From positions 1,488,001 through 1,552,000 of the forward strand of contig OZ245869.1 in NCBI GenBank assembly GCA_965229355.1: a stretch of 64,000 nucleotides of DNA. Reading direction: 5' to 3'. Source of the stretch: GCA-2737725 sp965229355 (GTDB taxonomy: Bacteria > Pseudomonadota > Alphaproteobacteria > Rhodospirillales > Rhodospirillaceae). Positions within the stretch are counted from its first letter, which is position 1. Every line of letters begins with the position of its first letter. Shown here in pieces: positions 55,033-62,053 of the stretch. The notes under the pieces were generated by a model. That model was given only the letters and a program-made list of their open reading frames with translations, ran no database searches and had not been told where the DNA came from. Position numbers and translations under genes: made by a program.

Positions 55033-55683
55033 TTAGCTGCCGCCACCGCTGGCAAAGCGGTTTGCACTACTGCCAAAACCACCGCGTTCCGGCGTGCGCA
55101 TGGCCACACGGCTGCCGCTGAGTGATGTTGTGCCGGGCGCAACGCGGCCCACGTTGGTGTTGCCGGTATAAAGGTAGCCATCACGGTTGGCATACACAGG
55201 GCGCGATGCGCCGCTCCAACCTTGCTTGCCTGCTTGTTGGGGCGCTGTGTTCGGACCACCTTGCGTCGGCGCGCCGCCACCCATCAAACCACCGCCACCC
55301 ATCATGCGGCCCATCATGTAGCCCATCATCATCGGCATAAACATGCCGCCGCCACTGCTGGCGTGTTGTGTTTGGGTGCCATCTGGGTTGGTTGTTGTCG
55401 TATTGGCAGGCACGATTTCGCAGGCACTAAAGCCAGCGGCTTCGCATTCTTCCTTGGTCGTAAATTTCGGCGCTTGCTGAATGTGTTCCACCTTCGCGGT
55501 ATTGAACGCATCGGTGCAGGCTTGGGCGTCAAAGTCTTGCGCGCAGGTGGTCGTGTCGCCGTAAATGTTGTCGGTGCTCATGTTGTTGTTGCCGTCATCG
55601 CAGGCACTTAAGGCCACAGCGGCAGCACCAGCCAGCAACACACTCACGTATTTGGATTTGCGAAACGTTTTGTTGGTCATCAT
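55033..55683 (-). CDS. DUF1190 (YgiB/YjfM-like) lipoprotein
   Basis: This protein of about 216 residues has a lipoprotein signal with lipobox ALSAC (cysteine near residue 28). Aspartates at +2 and +3 (CDD) favour retention in the inner membrane by the Lol rule known from E. coli. The DUF1190 region has cysteine-containing segments with TTCAQDFDAQACTDAFN in part and KEECEAAGFSACE. A glycine/methionine-rich stretch (GGGMFMPMMMGYMMGRMMGG in part) and a repeat-poor tail follow. The role is unknown, but it is always linked to the ATP-grasp partner in this type of operon. ATG 55683 or 55680 is the start. Gaps to its neighbours are 12 and 30 bp. Confidence 0.82.
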   Translation of the reverse strand: MMTNKTFRKSKYVSVLLAGAAAVALSACDDGNNNMSTDNIYGDTTTCAQDFDAQACTDAFNTAKVEHIQQAPKFTTKEECEAAGFSACEIVPANTTTTNPDGTQTQHASSGGGMFMPMMMGYMMGRMMGGGGLMGGGAPTQGGPNTAPQQAGKQGWSGASRPVYANRDGYLYTGNTNVGRVAPGTTSLSGSRVAMRTPERGGFGSSANRFASGGGS

Positions 55684-55713
55684 TTTCACACTCAACTTAA
55701 GAGCTTAAAGCGC

Positions 55714-56106
55714 TTACGAACTTAAGGCACCGGCGTTCAGCACGCCCATAGCGATGGATAACGCACCCAGCAAAATGCCGTAGGATGTACGGTCTTCAGT
55801 CAGGCCCTGTTTCAAACCCGGGATCAGCAGCGAGACGGCAAAGTACACGAGCAGTTGGCAGGCCACGCCAATGGCGCCCCACACCAATAACTCCTTCACC
55901 AAAAACGTGCTGGCGGCGGTGGAGTACAACACCAGCGCCATGCCAATGGCCGTGCCGCCCAAACTATAGGCCGCCGCACTGTTGCCCTCGCGAATAAGCC
56001 GGATTTCATGGTGCGGGGTAATAATAATGTACAGCGCCAGCCCTGCGATCAGCAGGCCGACGGCGGTGCCCAAAAACGTCAGATACAGCGGCAAAGATTG
56101 AAGCAT
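55714..56106 (-). CDS. DUF350 (YjfL-like) membrane protein
   Basis: This 130-residue protein has four hydrophobic segments (about 5-30, 45-65, 73-95 and 107-127). The conserved features are ITPHHEIRLIREGN after helix one and AAYSLGGTAIGMALVLYS in helix two, which fit the DUF350 family. It is the first gene of the DUF350 / DUF1190 / ATP-grasp operon. Such proteins might anchor or gate the system in the membrane; no activity is known. ATG start at 56106, divergent from another membrane-protein gene across 201 bp. Confidence 0.85.
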   Translation of the reverse strand: MLQSLPLYLTFLGTAVGLLIAGLALYIIITPHHEIRLIREGNSAAAYSLGGTAIGMALVLYSTAASTFLVKELLVWGAIGVACQLLVYFAVSLLIPGLKQGLTEDRTSYGILLGALSIAMGVLNAGALSS

Positions 56107-56307
56107 ATCGTGTCCAAAACAGGCCTAGTCTACATAATGTCAGCTTCAGGTAGGGCAACCCGGCCAACCGGTCAAATGACAAGGACGGGAGCAGCTTTGG
56201 AGGGCTGATGAGGGCTCAAAAGACACCAATTTACATCGCTTAACACGACGACGTGATCAGGCCAGCGCACACTGTCGGCCTGAAGACACACATCAGGGGG
56301 CACCACC

Positions 56308-56799
56308 ATGTTCGATCCAACCACCTTAACCGGCTTCCACACTTTGATGAGTATCATCGCGATCATCCTTGGGATCCCGACCGTGATCGAACTCTTCCAG
56401 GGCCGCATCAAAAGCGTGTGGTCCACCTCGTTCCTGGTGTTGGCCATTGGCACAAGCGCCACCGGCTATCTCTTCCCCTTCGTCGGCATCACACCTGCGC
56501 AAATCACCGGGGTGGTCGCCCTGGTGTTTCTCGGTATCGCCCTCGTTGCGCGCTTTAAGTACGCCCTGAACGGCAAGGCGCGCTGGGTCTATGCAGGCTC
56601 CATCGTTGCGTCGGAATATTTTCTAGTGTTCGTGGCCGTGGTGCAGGCCTTCAACAAAGTCGGCGCGCTCGCCGCATTAGCACCCACCCAATCCGAACCC
56701 CCGTTCGCGATTGCCCAAGGCATTACGTTGGTGATTTTTGTAGCCGTGGGTGTATTGGCTTCGAAAGCGTTTAAGCCGGAAAATGTAGTCGCTACTTAG
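56308..56799 (+). CDS. Four-helix membrane protein of unknown function
   Basis: I do not recognise this 163-residue protein. It has four hydrophobic segments at about 8-28, 38-55, 62-80 and 95-117, and perhaps a fifth at 138-155, with short loops and few charges. AGGGGG ends 7 bases before ATG 56308, a strong ribosome site. It is divergent from the DUF350 operon (201 bp) and overlaps the convergent 148-residue gene by 8 bp. A link to the DUF350 system is possible through a shared control region, but this is only inference. Confidence 0.72.
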   Translation: MFDPTTLTGFHTLMSIIAIILGIPTVIELFQGRIKSVWSTSFLVLAIGTSATGYLFPFVGITPAQITGVVALVFLGIALVARFKYALNGKARWVYAGSIVASEYFLVFVAVVQAFNKVGALAALAPTQSEPPFAIAQGITLVIFVAVGVLASKAFKPENVVAT

Positions 56800-57238
56800 G
56801 TTTCTCGTTCCAGTAGGAAAGTTCGCCACCTGGCGACACGACAATTTGCAATCCGTCGGCACCGCTAAACCGCCAGCCTTCATAGCCACTTGAGTCAGAA
56901 ATGACTTCAAACCTTAAATCATTGCCAAACCCGAGTATTAAATCGCTCGTTTCTGGCTGTATCGTTATTTTAGTGACTGGTTGCTGACCAAGGCGTTTTA
57001 TGACTTCGGCTATACAATCAATTCTGGCAGGCAAACCATACTGACGACCATGATCATTACGGCTAAGGGTGATTTGACCTTCAGCTACAATTCTCCATAG
57101 CGACGGCACAACAAGACCAGCGCCATTAGTAAATATGAATGCGTCGTCTTCGTGTTCTAATCGTTCAACAGATTTAAGGCATGTGCCAATTAAGTTGTCT
57201 TCAAATCTGCGGCCATTATCCCAGGCGATCAGATTCAT
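56792..57238 (-). CDS. Small acidic protein, DUF6188-like
   Basis: This 148-residue protein has no signal peptide or membrane segment. The C-terminal pattern, a strand LILGFGNDLRFEVI followed by EGWRFSGADGLQIVVSPGGELSYW, resembles the DUF6188 family, whose members are often small orphan or immunity-like proteins. The base composition looks more AT-rich than the neighbours, with many TTA/ATT codons, which hints at recent arrival. It stands alone between the leuA terminator and a convergent membrane gene. No toxin gene was seen next to it. Function unknown. Confidence 0.6.
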   Translation of the reverse strand: MNLIAWDNGRRFEDNLIGTCLKSVERLEHEDDAFIFTNGAGLVVPSLWRIVAEGQITLSRNDHGRQYGLPARIDCIAEVIKRLGQQPVTKITIQPETSDLILGFGNDLRFEVISDSSGYEGWRFSGADGLQIVVSPGGELSYWNEKPK

Positions 57239-57270
57239 GTCTTAAGCCTCGCTAGAGTAAAGCATAATAA

Positions 57271-57303
57271 CTGCCTCGCTGTTTTTACCACACAACGAGG
57301 CAG
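57271..57303 (-). terminator. Rho-independent terminator of leuA
   Basis: On the minus strand a 12-bp stem CTGCCTCGTTGT / ACAGCGAGGCAG, with one G-U wobble and a 9-base loop, is followed by TTATTATG. It lies 8 bp after the leuA stop codon. Confidence 0.65.
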
Positions 57304-57311
57304 CCATAAAA

Positions 57312-58976
57312 TCAAACCCCGTTCGCCGCACTCAACAGTGCACGAACAGAAGCCGTAGACACATCGCTATCAATGCCCACGCCAAACACCTTGCGGCCAT
57401 CGGCGGTTTTGCATTCCACGTAAGAAGCCGCTTGCACATCGGTGCCGTGGCCAATGGCGTGCTCTTGGTAGTCAGAAACTTCCAAGCTGATACCGCAGCT
57501 TTCGTGCAGGGCCGCCAGCACGCTGGAAATCAAACCGTTGCCGCGCCCGCTGACAGTCTGCTCAGTGCCCTTCACTTTGATGCGGCCCGAAAACTGTCGC
57601 TGTTTGGCATTGCCTGTCGCAGTCGTCGCGTAATCAATCAGCGCAAACTTTTCGTCGTCCTTCATGTGGTACGCCTCTTGGAAGGTGTCCCAAATGTTAG
57701 CTGCCGTCATTTCTTGCGCTGTTGAATCCGCTTTGGTCTGCACCACGCGGCTGAAATCAACTTGCAAGGCCCGCGGCAATTTCAAACCGCGATCTTGTTC
57801 TAAAATCCACGCAACACCACCTTTGCCCGATTGGCTGTTCACACGAATCACAGCCTCGTAGGAACAACCCAAATCCGCCGGATCAATCGGCAGGTAGGGC
57901 ACGTTCCACAGCGTATCGTTTTGCGCTTCTTGTGCCGCGAAGCCTTTTTTGATTGCGTCCTGGTGCGAGCCTGAGAACGCCGTGAACACCAATTCGCCTG
58001 CGTACGGATGGCGTGGATGCACGCCGATCTCGTTACAGTGCTCAACAGTTTTCACCACGTTTTGGATATCGCTGAAATCCAATTCTGGGTGCACACCTTG
58101 CGTGTACAGGTTCAACGCCAGCGTGACTAAATCGACGTTGCCGGTACGCTCGCCATTGCCGAACAAGCATCCTTCGACGCGGTCAGCGCCCGCCATCACC
58201 GACAACTCAGCTGCGGCAACACCTGTGCCACGGTCGTTGTGCGGGTGAACACTCACCACCACCGAATCGCGGCGGCTGATCTGGCGGCAGAAGCGCTCGA
58301 TTTGATCTGCGTAGATATTTGCCGTGGCGGCTTCCACGGTTGCCGGCAGATTCAAGATCACCTTTTTTTCAGGGGTCGGCTGCAACACATCCATCACCGC
58401 TTCGCAAATCTCGACAGCAAAGTCGGGCTCGGCGGTCGAAAATGTTTCAGGCGAGTATTCGTAAATCCAGTTCGTGCCGGAATACTTCTCGGCCTGCTCG
58501 CGCATGATCTTCGCGCCATCAACCGCAATTTTAATAATGCCAGGGCGATCCAAGCCAAACACAATGCGCCGCCACGCTGGCGAGATCGCATTATACATAT
58601 GCACCACGGCTTGCTTTGAGCCTGCCAGCGATTCGAACGAGCGTTCGATCAAATCGCGACGTGATTGGGTTAAAACTTGAATCGTCACGTCCTCGGGCAC
58701 TTTGTTCTGCTCGATCAGATAGCGCACGAAATCAAATTCAATTTGCGAGGCGGATGGGAATCCGACTTCAATTTCTTTCAGGCCGATCTTTAACAACAAC
58801 TCGAAGAAGCGTTGCTTCTTCTCATGGTTCATCGGGTTGATCAGGGCTTGGTTGCCGTCGCGCAAATCGGTCGACAGCCAACGGGGGGCCTTGGTAATGC
58901 GTTTGCTCGGCCAGGTGCGGTCGGGCAAATCGGCATGGGGGAATGGGCGGTACTTAAAAGAAGGGTCGCGCAACAT
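57312..58976 (-). CDS. leuA: 2-isopropylmalate synthase
   Basis: This 554-residue enzyme condenses 2-oxoisovalerate with acetyl-CoA, the first step to leucine. The catalytic start is STDLRDGNQALINPM, with EVGFPSASQIEFDF and the metal histidines in SVHPHNDRGTG. A C-terminal leucine-binding regulatory domain spans about 430-554. This is the longer type-II form (about 550 residues). ATG 58976. A leader peptide with three leucine codons and a terminator-like hairpin lies 36-166 bp upstream, so control by attenuation is likely, in addition to leucine feedback on the enzyme. Confidence 0.96.
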   Translation of the reverse strand: MLRDPSFKYRPFPHADLPDRTWPSKRITKAPRWLSTDLRDGNQALINPMNHEKKQRFFELLLKIGLKEIEVGFPSASQIEFDFVRYLIEQNKVPEDVTIQVLTQSRRDLIERSFESLAGSKQAVVHMYNAISPAWRRIVFGLDRPGIIKIAVDGAKIMREQAEKYSGTNWIYEYSPETFSTAEPDFAVEICEAVMDVLQPTPEKKVILNLPATVEAATANIYADQIERFCRQISRRDSVVVSVHPHNDRGTGVAAAELSVMAGADRVEGCLFGNGERTGNVDLVTLALNLYTQGVHPELDFSDIQNVVKTVEHCNEIGVHPRHPYAGELVFTAFSGSHQDAIKKGFAAQEAQNDTLWNVPYLPIDPADLGCSYEAVIRVNSQSGKGGVAWILEQDRGLKLPRALQVDFSRVVQTKADSTAQEMTAANIWDTFQEAYHMKDDEKFALIDYATTATGNAKQRQFSGRIKVKGTEQTVSGRGNGLISSVLAALHESCGISLEVSDYQEHAIGHGTDVQAASYVECKTADGRKVFGVGIDSDVSTASVRALLSAANGV

Positions 58977-59011
58977 GGCAGCGTCTCCACACAGATAACT
59001 TATACATTTGG

Positions 59012-59043
59012 AAAAAAGAGAATACGGCGCTGCGAACAGCCGT
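59012..59043 (-). terminator. Attenuator terminator in the leuA leader
   Basis: Minus-strand hairpin ACGGCTG-TTCG-CAG-CG-CCGT (59043-59024), with a 2-nt bulge and a stable UUCG loop, followed by a T-rich run with TTTTTT (59017-59012). It lies between the leader peptide stop and the leuA ATG. Confidence 0.6.
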
Positions 59044-59055
59044 CGGGCTCAGCCG

Positions 59056-59142
59056 TCAGTCCCGGCGGCTGCCGATAAGTCGAAGCGCAGCCAGAGTGGC
59101 ACGCTGAATATGATGTGACGGCGCGAACATCGCGGGGGTCAT
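59056..59142 (-). CDS. Leucine-sensing leader peptide of leuA
   Basis: A short frame, 28 codons from ATG 59142 (GAGGA directly before it) or 24 codons from ATG 59130, ending TGA at 59058-59056. It holds leucine codons CTG (59094), CTT (59085) and CTT (59079) close together, TLAALRLIGSRRD. The codons overlap the first arm of a 1:2 / 2:3 / 3:4 hairpin series: GGCTGC (59092-59087), GCAGCCG (59072-59066), CGGCTG (59042-59037) and the terminator arm. Ribosome stalling at scarce Leu-tRNA would free arm 2 to pair with arm 3 and keep leuA on. The peptide has no other likely job. Confidence 0.6.
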   Translation of the reverse strand: MTPAMFAPSHHIQRATLAALRLIGSRRD

Positions 59143-59218
59143 TCCTCATCAAATGGTCGGTCTGAGTATCACGCACATTCCTTAAGGTCGTGCGAAAAAA
59201 CGTCAGACGTTCATTGCG

Positions 59219-59254
59219 ATTATGAGATGGGCTCGCTCTGTTGTGAGAGCAAGC
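59219..59254 (-). promoter_or_regulatory. Putative leuA promoter with overlapping palindrome
   Basis: CTCACA (59247-59242), 17 bp, CATAAT (59224-59219) on the minus strand; four and five of six bases match the consensus. A 9-bp inverted repeat GCTTGCTCT / AGAGCGAGC with one G-T pair (59254-59231) covers the -35 element and spacer, and could be an operator. The start would lie about 70 bp before the leader peptide. Confidence 0.4.
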
Positions 59255-59275
59255 GCGGACGGTGAAATGTGGGGA

Positions 59276-59297
59276 GAAAAAGCGCCGTCGCGGGCGC
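59276..59297 (-). terminator. Hairpin with T-run upstream of leuA promoter
   Basis: On the minus strand GCGCC-CGCGAC-GGCGC followed by TTTTTC. It may end transcripts coming from tRNA-Gly. Short stem, so moderate support. Confidence 0.45.
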
Positions 59298-59399
59298 GAC
59301 ACCCGTTCGCGGCCAGGCCGCCCGAAAATCAATATTATTAAATAAAATCAATAACTTAAGGCGAATCAGCCAAAAAAATGAATGATTTCAATGTTCTCC

Positions 59400-59485
59400 C
59401 CGCAATCCCCCTGCTCAGATCCTGCATTTGCAGGACGGGGGTCTGAAATCCCCACGCGCCAACACCGCCCATAAAGGCGGGATGA
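59400..59485. repeat. Palindrome-rich block downstream of tRNA-Gly
   Basis: Contains TCCTGCA-TT-TGCAGGA (59420-59435, perfect), flanked by CAGA / TCTG and by C-run / G-run pairs, then CCGCC-CATAAA-GGCGG (59465-59480) followed by GATGACG. It resembles the short intergenic palindromes common in some alphaproteobacteria. I see no coding sense in it. Coordinates are approximate. Confidence 0.4.
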
Positions 59486-59512
59486 CGATTCACTTATAAG
59501 ATGTAGTGAAAA

Positions 59513-59587
<75 letters not shown>

Positions 59588-59622
59588 GTTTTTAGCGCGA
59601 CACGCCCCGAAAAGAGGGCCGG

Positions 59623-59650
59623 ACTATAGTCATTTAGCGACTCATTGCAA
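59623..59650 (-). promoter_or_regulatory. Promoter of tRNA-Gly
   Basis: On the minus strand TTGCAA (59650-59645), 16 bp, TATAGT (59628-59623), then a GC-rich discriminator CCGGCCC as in stringently controlled stable-RNA promoters. The -10 ends 35 bp before the tRNA. Confidence 0.65.
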
Positions 59651-59807
59651 GCGCCCTCAAAAACAAAATGCGATGTAAATGACATCAATTTTTCGGGCAA
59701 AATCAGGGTCCTAAAACTGGTGGAAAACCATACCCCTGCTCTTGCCTTTGGGGCGATTCCAGCACATTTAACCCTCAAGGTTTGTAACGTCTCGAGAAGG
59801 TACGTCG

Positions 59808-60728
59808 ATGTTGATCGGTGATTCGAACGGTGATGCGCTTCCCACGGCAGCGGCTGGTGGCGACCTGATCAAAGAATCGGGCATGGCAACCTTCATGCAC
59901 GATGTGATCGAAACATCCAAAGATGTGCCAGTCATCGTCGACTTCTGGGCGCCGTGGTGCGGCCCATGCAAACAACTCACGCCAACGCTCGAAAAACTGG
60001 TGAAGCAATACGCTGGCAAAGTGAAGCTGGTGAAGGTCAACGTCGACGACAACCAACAGCTTGCGGCTCAATTCCGTGTGCAGTCCATTCCCGCTGTGTA
60101 CGCCTTCAAAGGCGGCCGCCCGGTTGATGGCTTCATGGGTGCAATGCCCGACAGCCAGGTGAAAACATTTATTGAAAAACTCACCGGTGGTGGCGGCAAC
60201 CCGATTGATGAAGCGCTCGCCGAAGCCGAGGCCTTTATCGCTGAAGGTCAAATTGATACGGCGATGGAGATTTACCAAGAAATCCTGGCGCAAGATCCGG
60301 TGCATGTGAAAGCTATGGCCGGTGCGCTGAAGGTATACATGGCGCAAGGCAAGCACGCCGAAGCGCGCGACATCATCGCGCAACTTCCCGATCCTTTGAA
60401 CAAAGCGCCGGAAATTCTCTCGGTGAAAACGGCTCTTGAACTGCAAGAGCAATCGGCCGGAGCTGGTGGCGAAGTGCAAGAGCTGGCAGCCAAAGTGGCC
60501 GCCAATCCGAAAGATCTGCAACTGCGCCAAGATCTCGCCATGGCAAAGTTCGGCGCAGGCGATAAAGAAGGCGCGATGGACGAATTGCTGGAATCAATTC
60601 GTATCGACCGCAAATGGAACGAAGAAGCCGCGCGCAAACAGTTGGTTAAATTCTTTGAAGCCTTTGGCCCCACTGATGCGTTAACGGTACAAGGCCGCAA
60701 GAAGTTATCGTCGATCCTGTTCGCGTAA
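59808..60728 (+). CDS. Thioredoxin-TPR protein (CnoX-like)
   Basis: This 306-residue cytoplasmic protein has an N-terminal thioredoxin domain with an intact WCGPC active site (C51, C54), followed from about residue 130 by TPR-like helical repeats. E. coli CnoX has the same layout but lacks the first active-site cysteine; the version here should therefore be able to reduce disulfides as well as hold unfolded proteins under oxidative stress. ATG 59808 follows GAGAAGG. The Lon N-domain gene lies 26 bp downstream, and a protein-quality role for both is a reasonable inference. Confidence 0.92.
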   Translation: MLIGDSNGDALPTAAAGGDLIKESGMATFMHDVIETSKDVPVIVDFWAPWCGPCKQLTPTLEKLVKQYAGKVKLVKVNVDDNQQLAAQFRVQSIPAVYAFKGGRPVDGFMGAMPDSQVKTFIEKLTGGGGNPIDEALAEAEAFIAEGQIDTAMEIYQEILAQDPVHVKAMAGALKVYMAQGKHAEARDIIAQLPDPLNKAPEILSVKTALELQEQSAGAGGEVQELAAKVAANPKDLQLRQDLAMAKFGAGDKEGAMDELLESIRIDRKWNEEAARKQLVKFFEAFGPTDALTVQGRKKLSSILFA

Positions 60729-60754
60729 TACCTTCAACATTCTTTGTAGAAATC

Positions 60755-61462
60755 ATGCGCAGCCCAACGCAAACCCGCTACGAAGACCTCCCTCAAGATC
60801 TCGCGATCTTTCCGCTGTCGGGCGCGTTGCTGCTGCCCTGGGGGCGATTGCCGCTCAACATTTTCGAGCCGCGCTATCTGAACATGGTGCTGGATGCCAT
60901 GGCCACTGGCCGCATCTTTGGCATGATTCAGCCTGATCAAACCAAAATCAACCGTGCTCGCAATGCTGATGGCAGTGAAAGCAACATCATCACGCTGCAA
61001 TCAGAACCTGCTGTCTATAACGTAGGCTGTGCGGGTCGTATCGTCTCGTTCGAGGAAACCGATGATGGCCGCATTCTGGTATCGTTGAAGGGGCTCATTC
61101 GGTTTCGCATTGCCGAAGAGCTGCAAGGCCAAAAGGGCTATCGCCGTGTGAAGCCGGTTTACAGCGAATTCCAGGCCGATATGGACGACGCCCCCAAGAT
61201 TGATTTAGATCGCGATACGTTGTTGGAGCGCTTAAAGCCCTACCTTGATGCTCAAGGCATGAAGGTGAACATCGACGTGATCAAAAACTTATCCGACACA
61301 ACCTTGGTCACATCGCTGTGCATGATCTGCCCGTTTGATCCGCGCGAGAAGCAAGCGTTGTTGGAAAGCCCAACCTTACAACACCGCGCTGAAACGCTGA
61401 TGACGCTGCTGCAAATGGGCGTGTTCGATGCCAGCGGCAAGCCTGACGGGCCCCGTCAATAA
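60755..61462 (+). CDS. Lon N-terminal-domain (LON substrate-binding) protein
   Basis: This 235-residue protein carries only the N-terminal domain of Lon: LAIFPLSGALLLPWGRLPLNIFEPRY at the start, seen as FPLSGALLLP and LNIFEPRY, with GRIVSFEETDDGRILVSLKG after it. There is no ATPase or protease domain. Such proteins are common in alphaproteobacteria and may bind unfolded protein or act as adaptors; their role is unproven. It lies 26 bp after the thioredoxin-TPR gene and 43 bp before the Trm112-like gene, probably in one operon. Confidence 0.9.
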   Translation: MRSPTQTRYEDLPQDLAIFPLSGALLLPWGRLPLNIFEPRYLNMVLDAMATGRIFGMIQPDQTKINRARNADGSESNIITLQSEPAVYNVGCAGRIVSFEETDDGRILVSLKGLIRFRIAEELQGQKGYRRVKPVYSEFQADMDDAPKIDLDRDTLLERLKPYLDAQGMKVNIDVIKNLSDTTLVTSLCMICPFDPREKQALLESPTLQHRAETLMTLLQMGVFDASGKPDGPRQ

Positions 61463-61505
61463 AAAACCCGTCAGTAAAAACAAAGACAATAAAGAAGATT
61501 TGAAA

Positions 61506-61685
61506 ATGCCAACCGAGATTGATGCGAAGCTTTTAGAAATTTTGGTCTGCCCCATCACCAAGGGCCCATTGGAATATGACCGCGCGAAGCAAGAGTTGGT
61601 CAGTGCGAAAGCAGGGTTGGCCTATCCAGTGCGCGATGGCATTCCGATCATGCTGGCTGATGAAGCCCGGAAACTTGACGCCTAA
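61506..61685 (+). CDS. Trm112-family small protein
   Basis: This 59-residue protein shows the family pattern LLEILVCPITKGPLEYD near the start and AYPVRDGIPIMLADEAR near the end. Only one cysteine (C15) is left of the zinc-ribbon set, which is usual for bacterial YcaR-type members. Eukaryotic Trm112 activates methyltransferases; the bacterial role is unclear. ATG 61506 fits the family; the frame runs upstream to 61428 and overlaps the previous gene. It is 2 bp before the DUF971 gene. Confidence 0.88.
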   Translation: MPTEIDAKLLEILVCPITKGPLEYDRAKQELVSAKAGLAYPVRDGIPIMLADEARKLDA

Positions 61686-61687
61686 CA

Positions 61688-62053
61688 ATGGCGACCTCAG
61701 ATCCGTGGCCCACCGAGATTAATTACGATCCAAACACCAAAACTGTGCGCATCGCTTTTGACGATGACCGCATCTTTGATTTGCCCGCCGAATATCTCCG
61801 CGTCGAAAGTCCATCAGCCGAAGTGCAGGGACACAATCCCGCCGAGCGTCAGTTTGTTCCCGGCAGGGCTCACGTTGGCATCATGAACATGGAACCCGTC
61901 GGTAATTATGCCGTGCGAATCATCTTCGATGATCTGCACGACACCGGCATTTATTCCTGGCGCTATTTTTACGAACTCGGCCGCGATTATGCCGAGCGTT
62001 GGCAGTTCTATCTGGAAGGTTTGAAAACGCGCGGCCTTAAACGCGAGCCTTAA
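61688..62053 (+). CDS. DUF971 family protein
   Basis: This 121-residue protein has the gamma-butyrobetaine-hydroxylase-like N-terminal fold without a catalytic domain: FDDDRIFDLPAEYLRVESPSAEVQGH in parts, GIMNMEPVGNYAVRIIFDD, and DTGIYSWRYFYELG. Stand-alone DUF971 proteins may assist Fe-S or metal handling, but the role is not settled. It starts 2 bp after the Trm112-like gene. Its stop overlaps that of the convergent ubiquinone hydroxylase gene by 4 bp (TTAA). Confidence 0.9.
   Translation: MATSDPWPTEINYDPNTKTVRIAFDDDRIFDLPAEYLRVESPSAEVQGHNPAERQFVPGRAHVGIMNMEPVGNYAVRIIFDDLHDTGIYSWRYFYELGRDYAERWQFYLEGLKTRGLKREP

Noticed and set aside
59000..59332. 110-codon open frame on the minus strand upstream of leuA
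   Set aside because: It crosses the proposed promoter, attenuator and terminator, is rich in Arg/Ser/His without any family pattern, and has no ribosome site; the short leucine-rich frame explains the region better.
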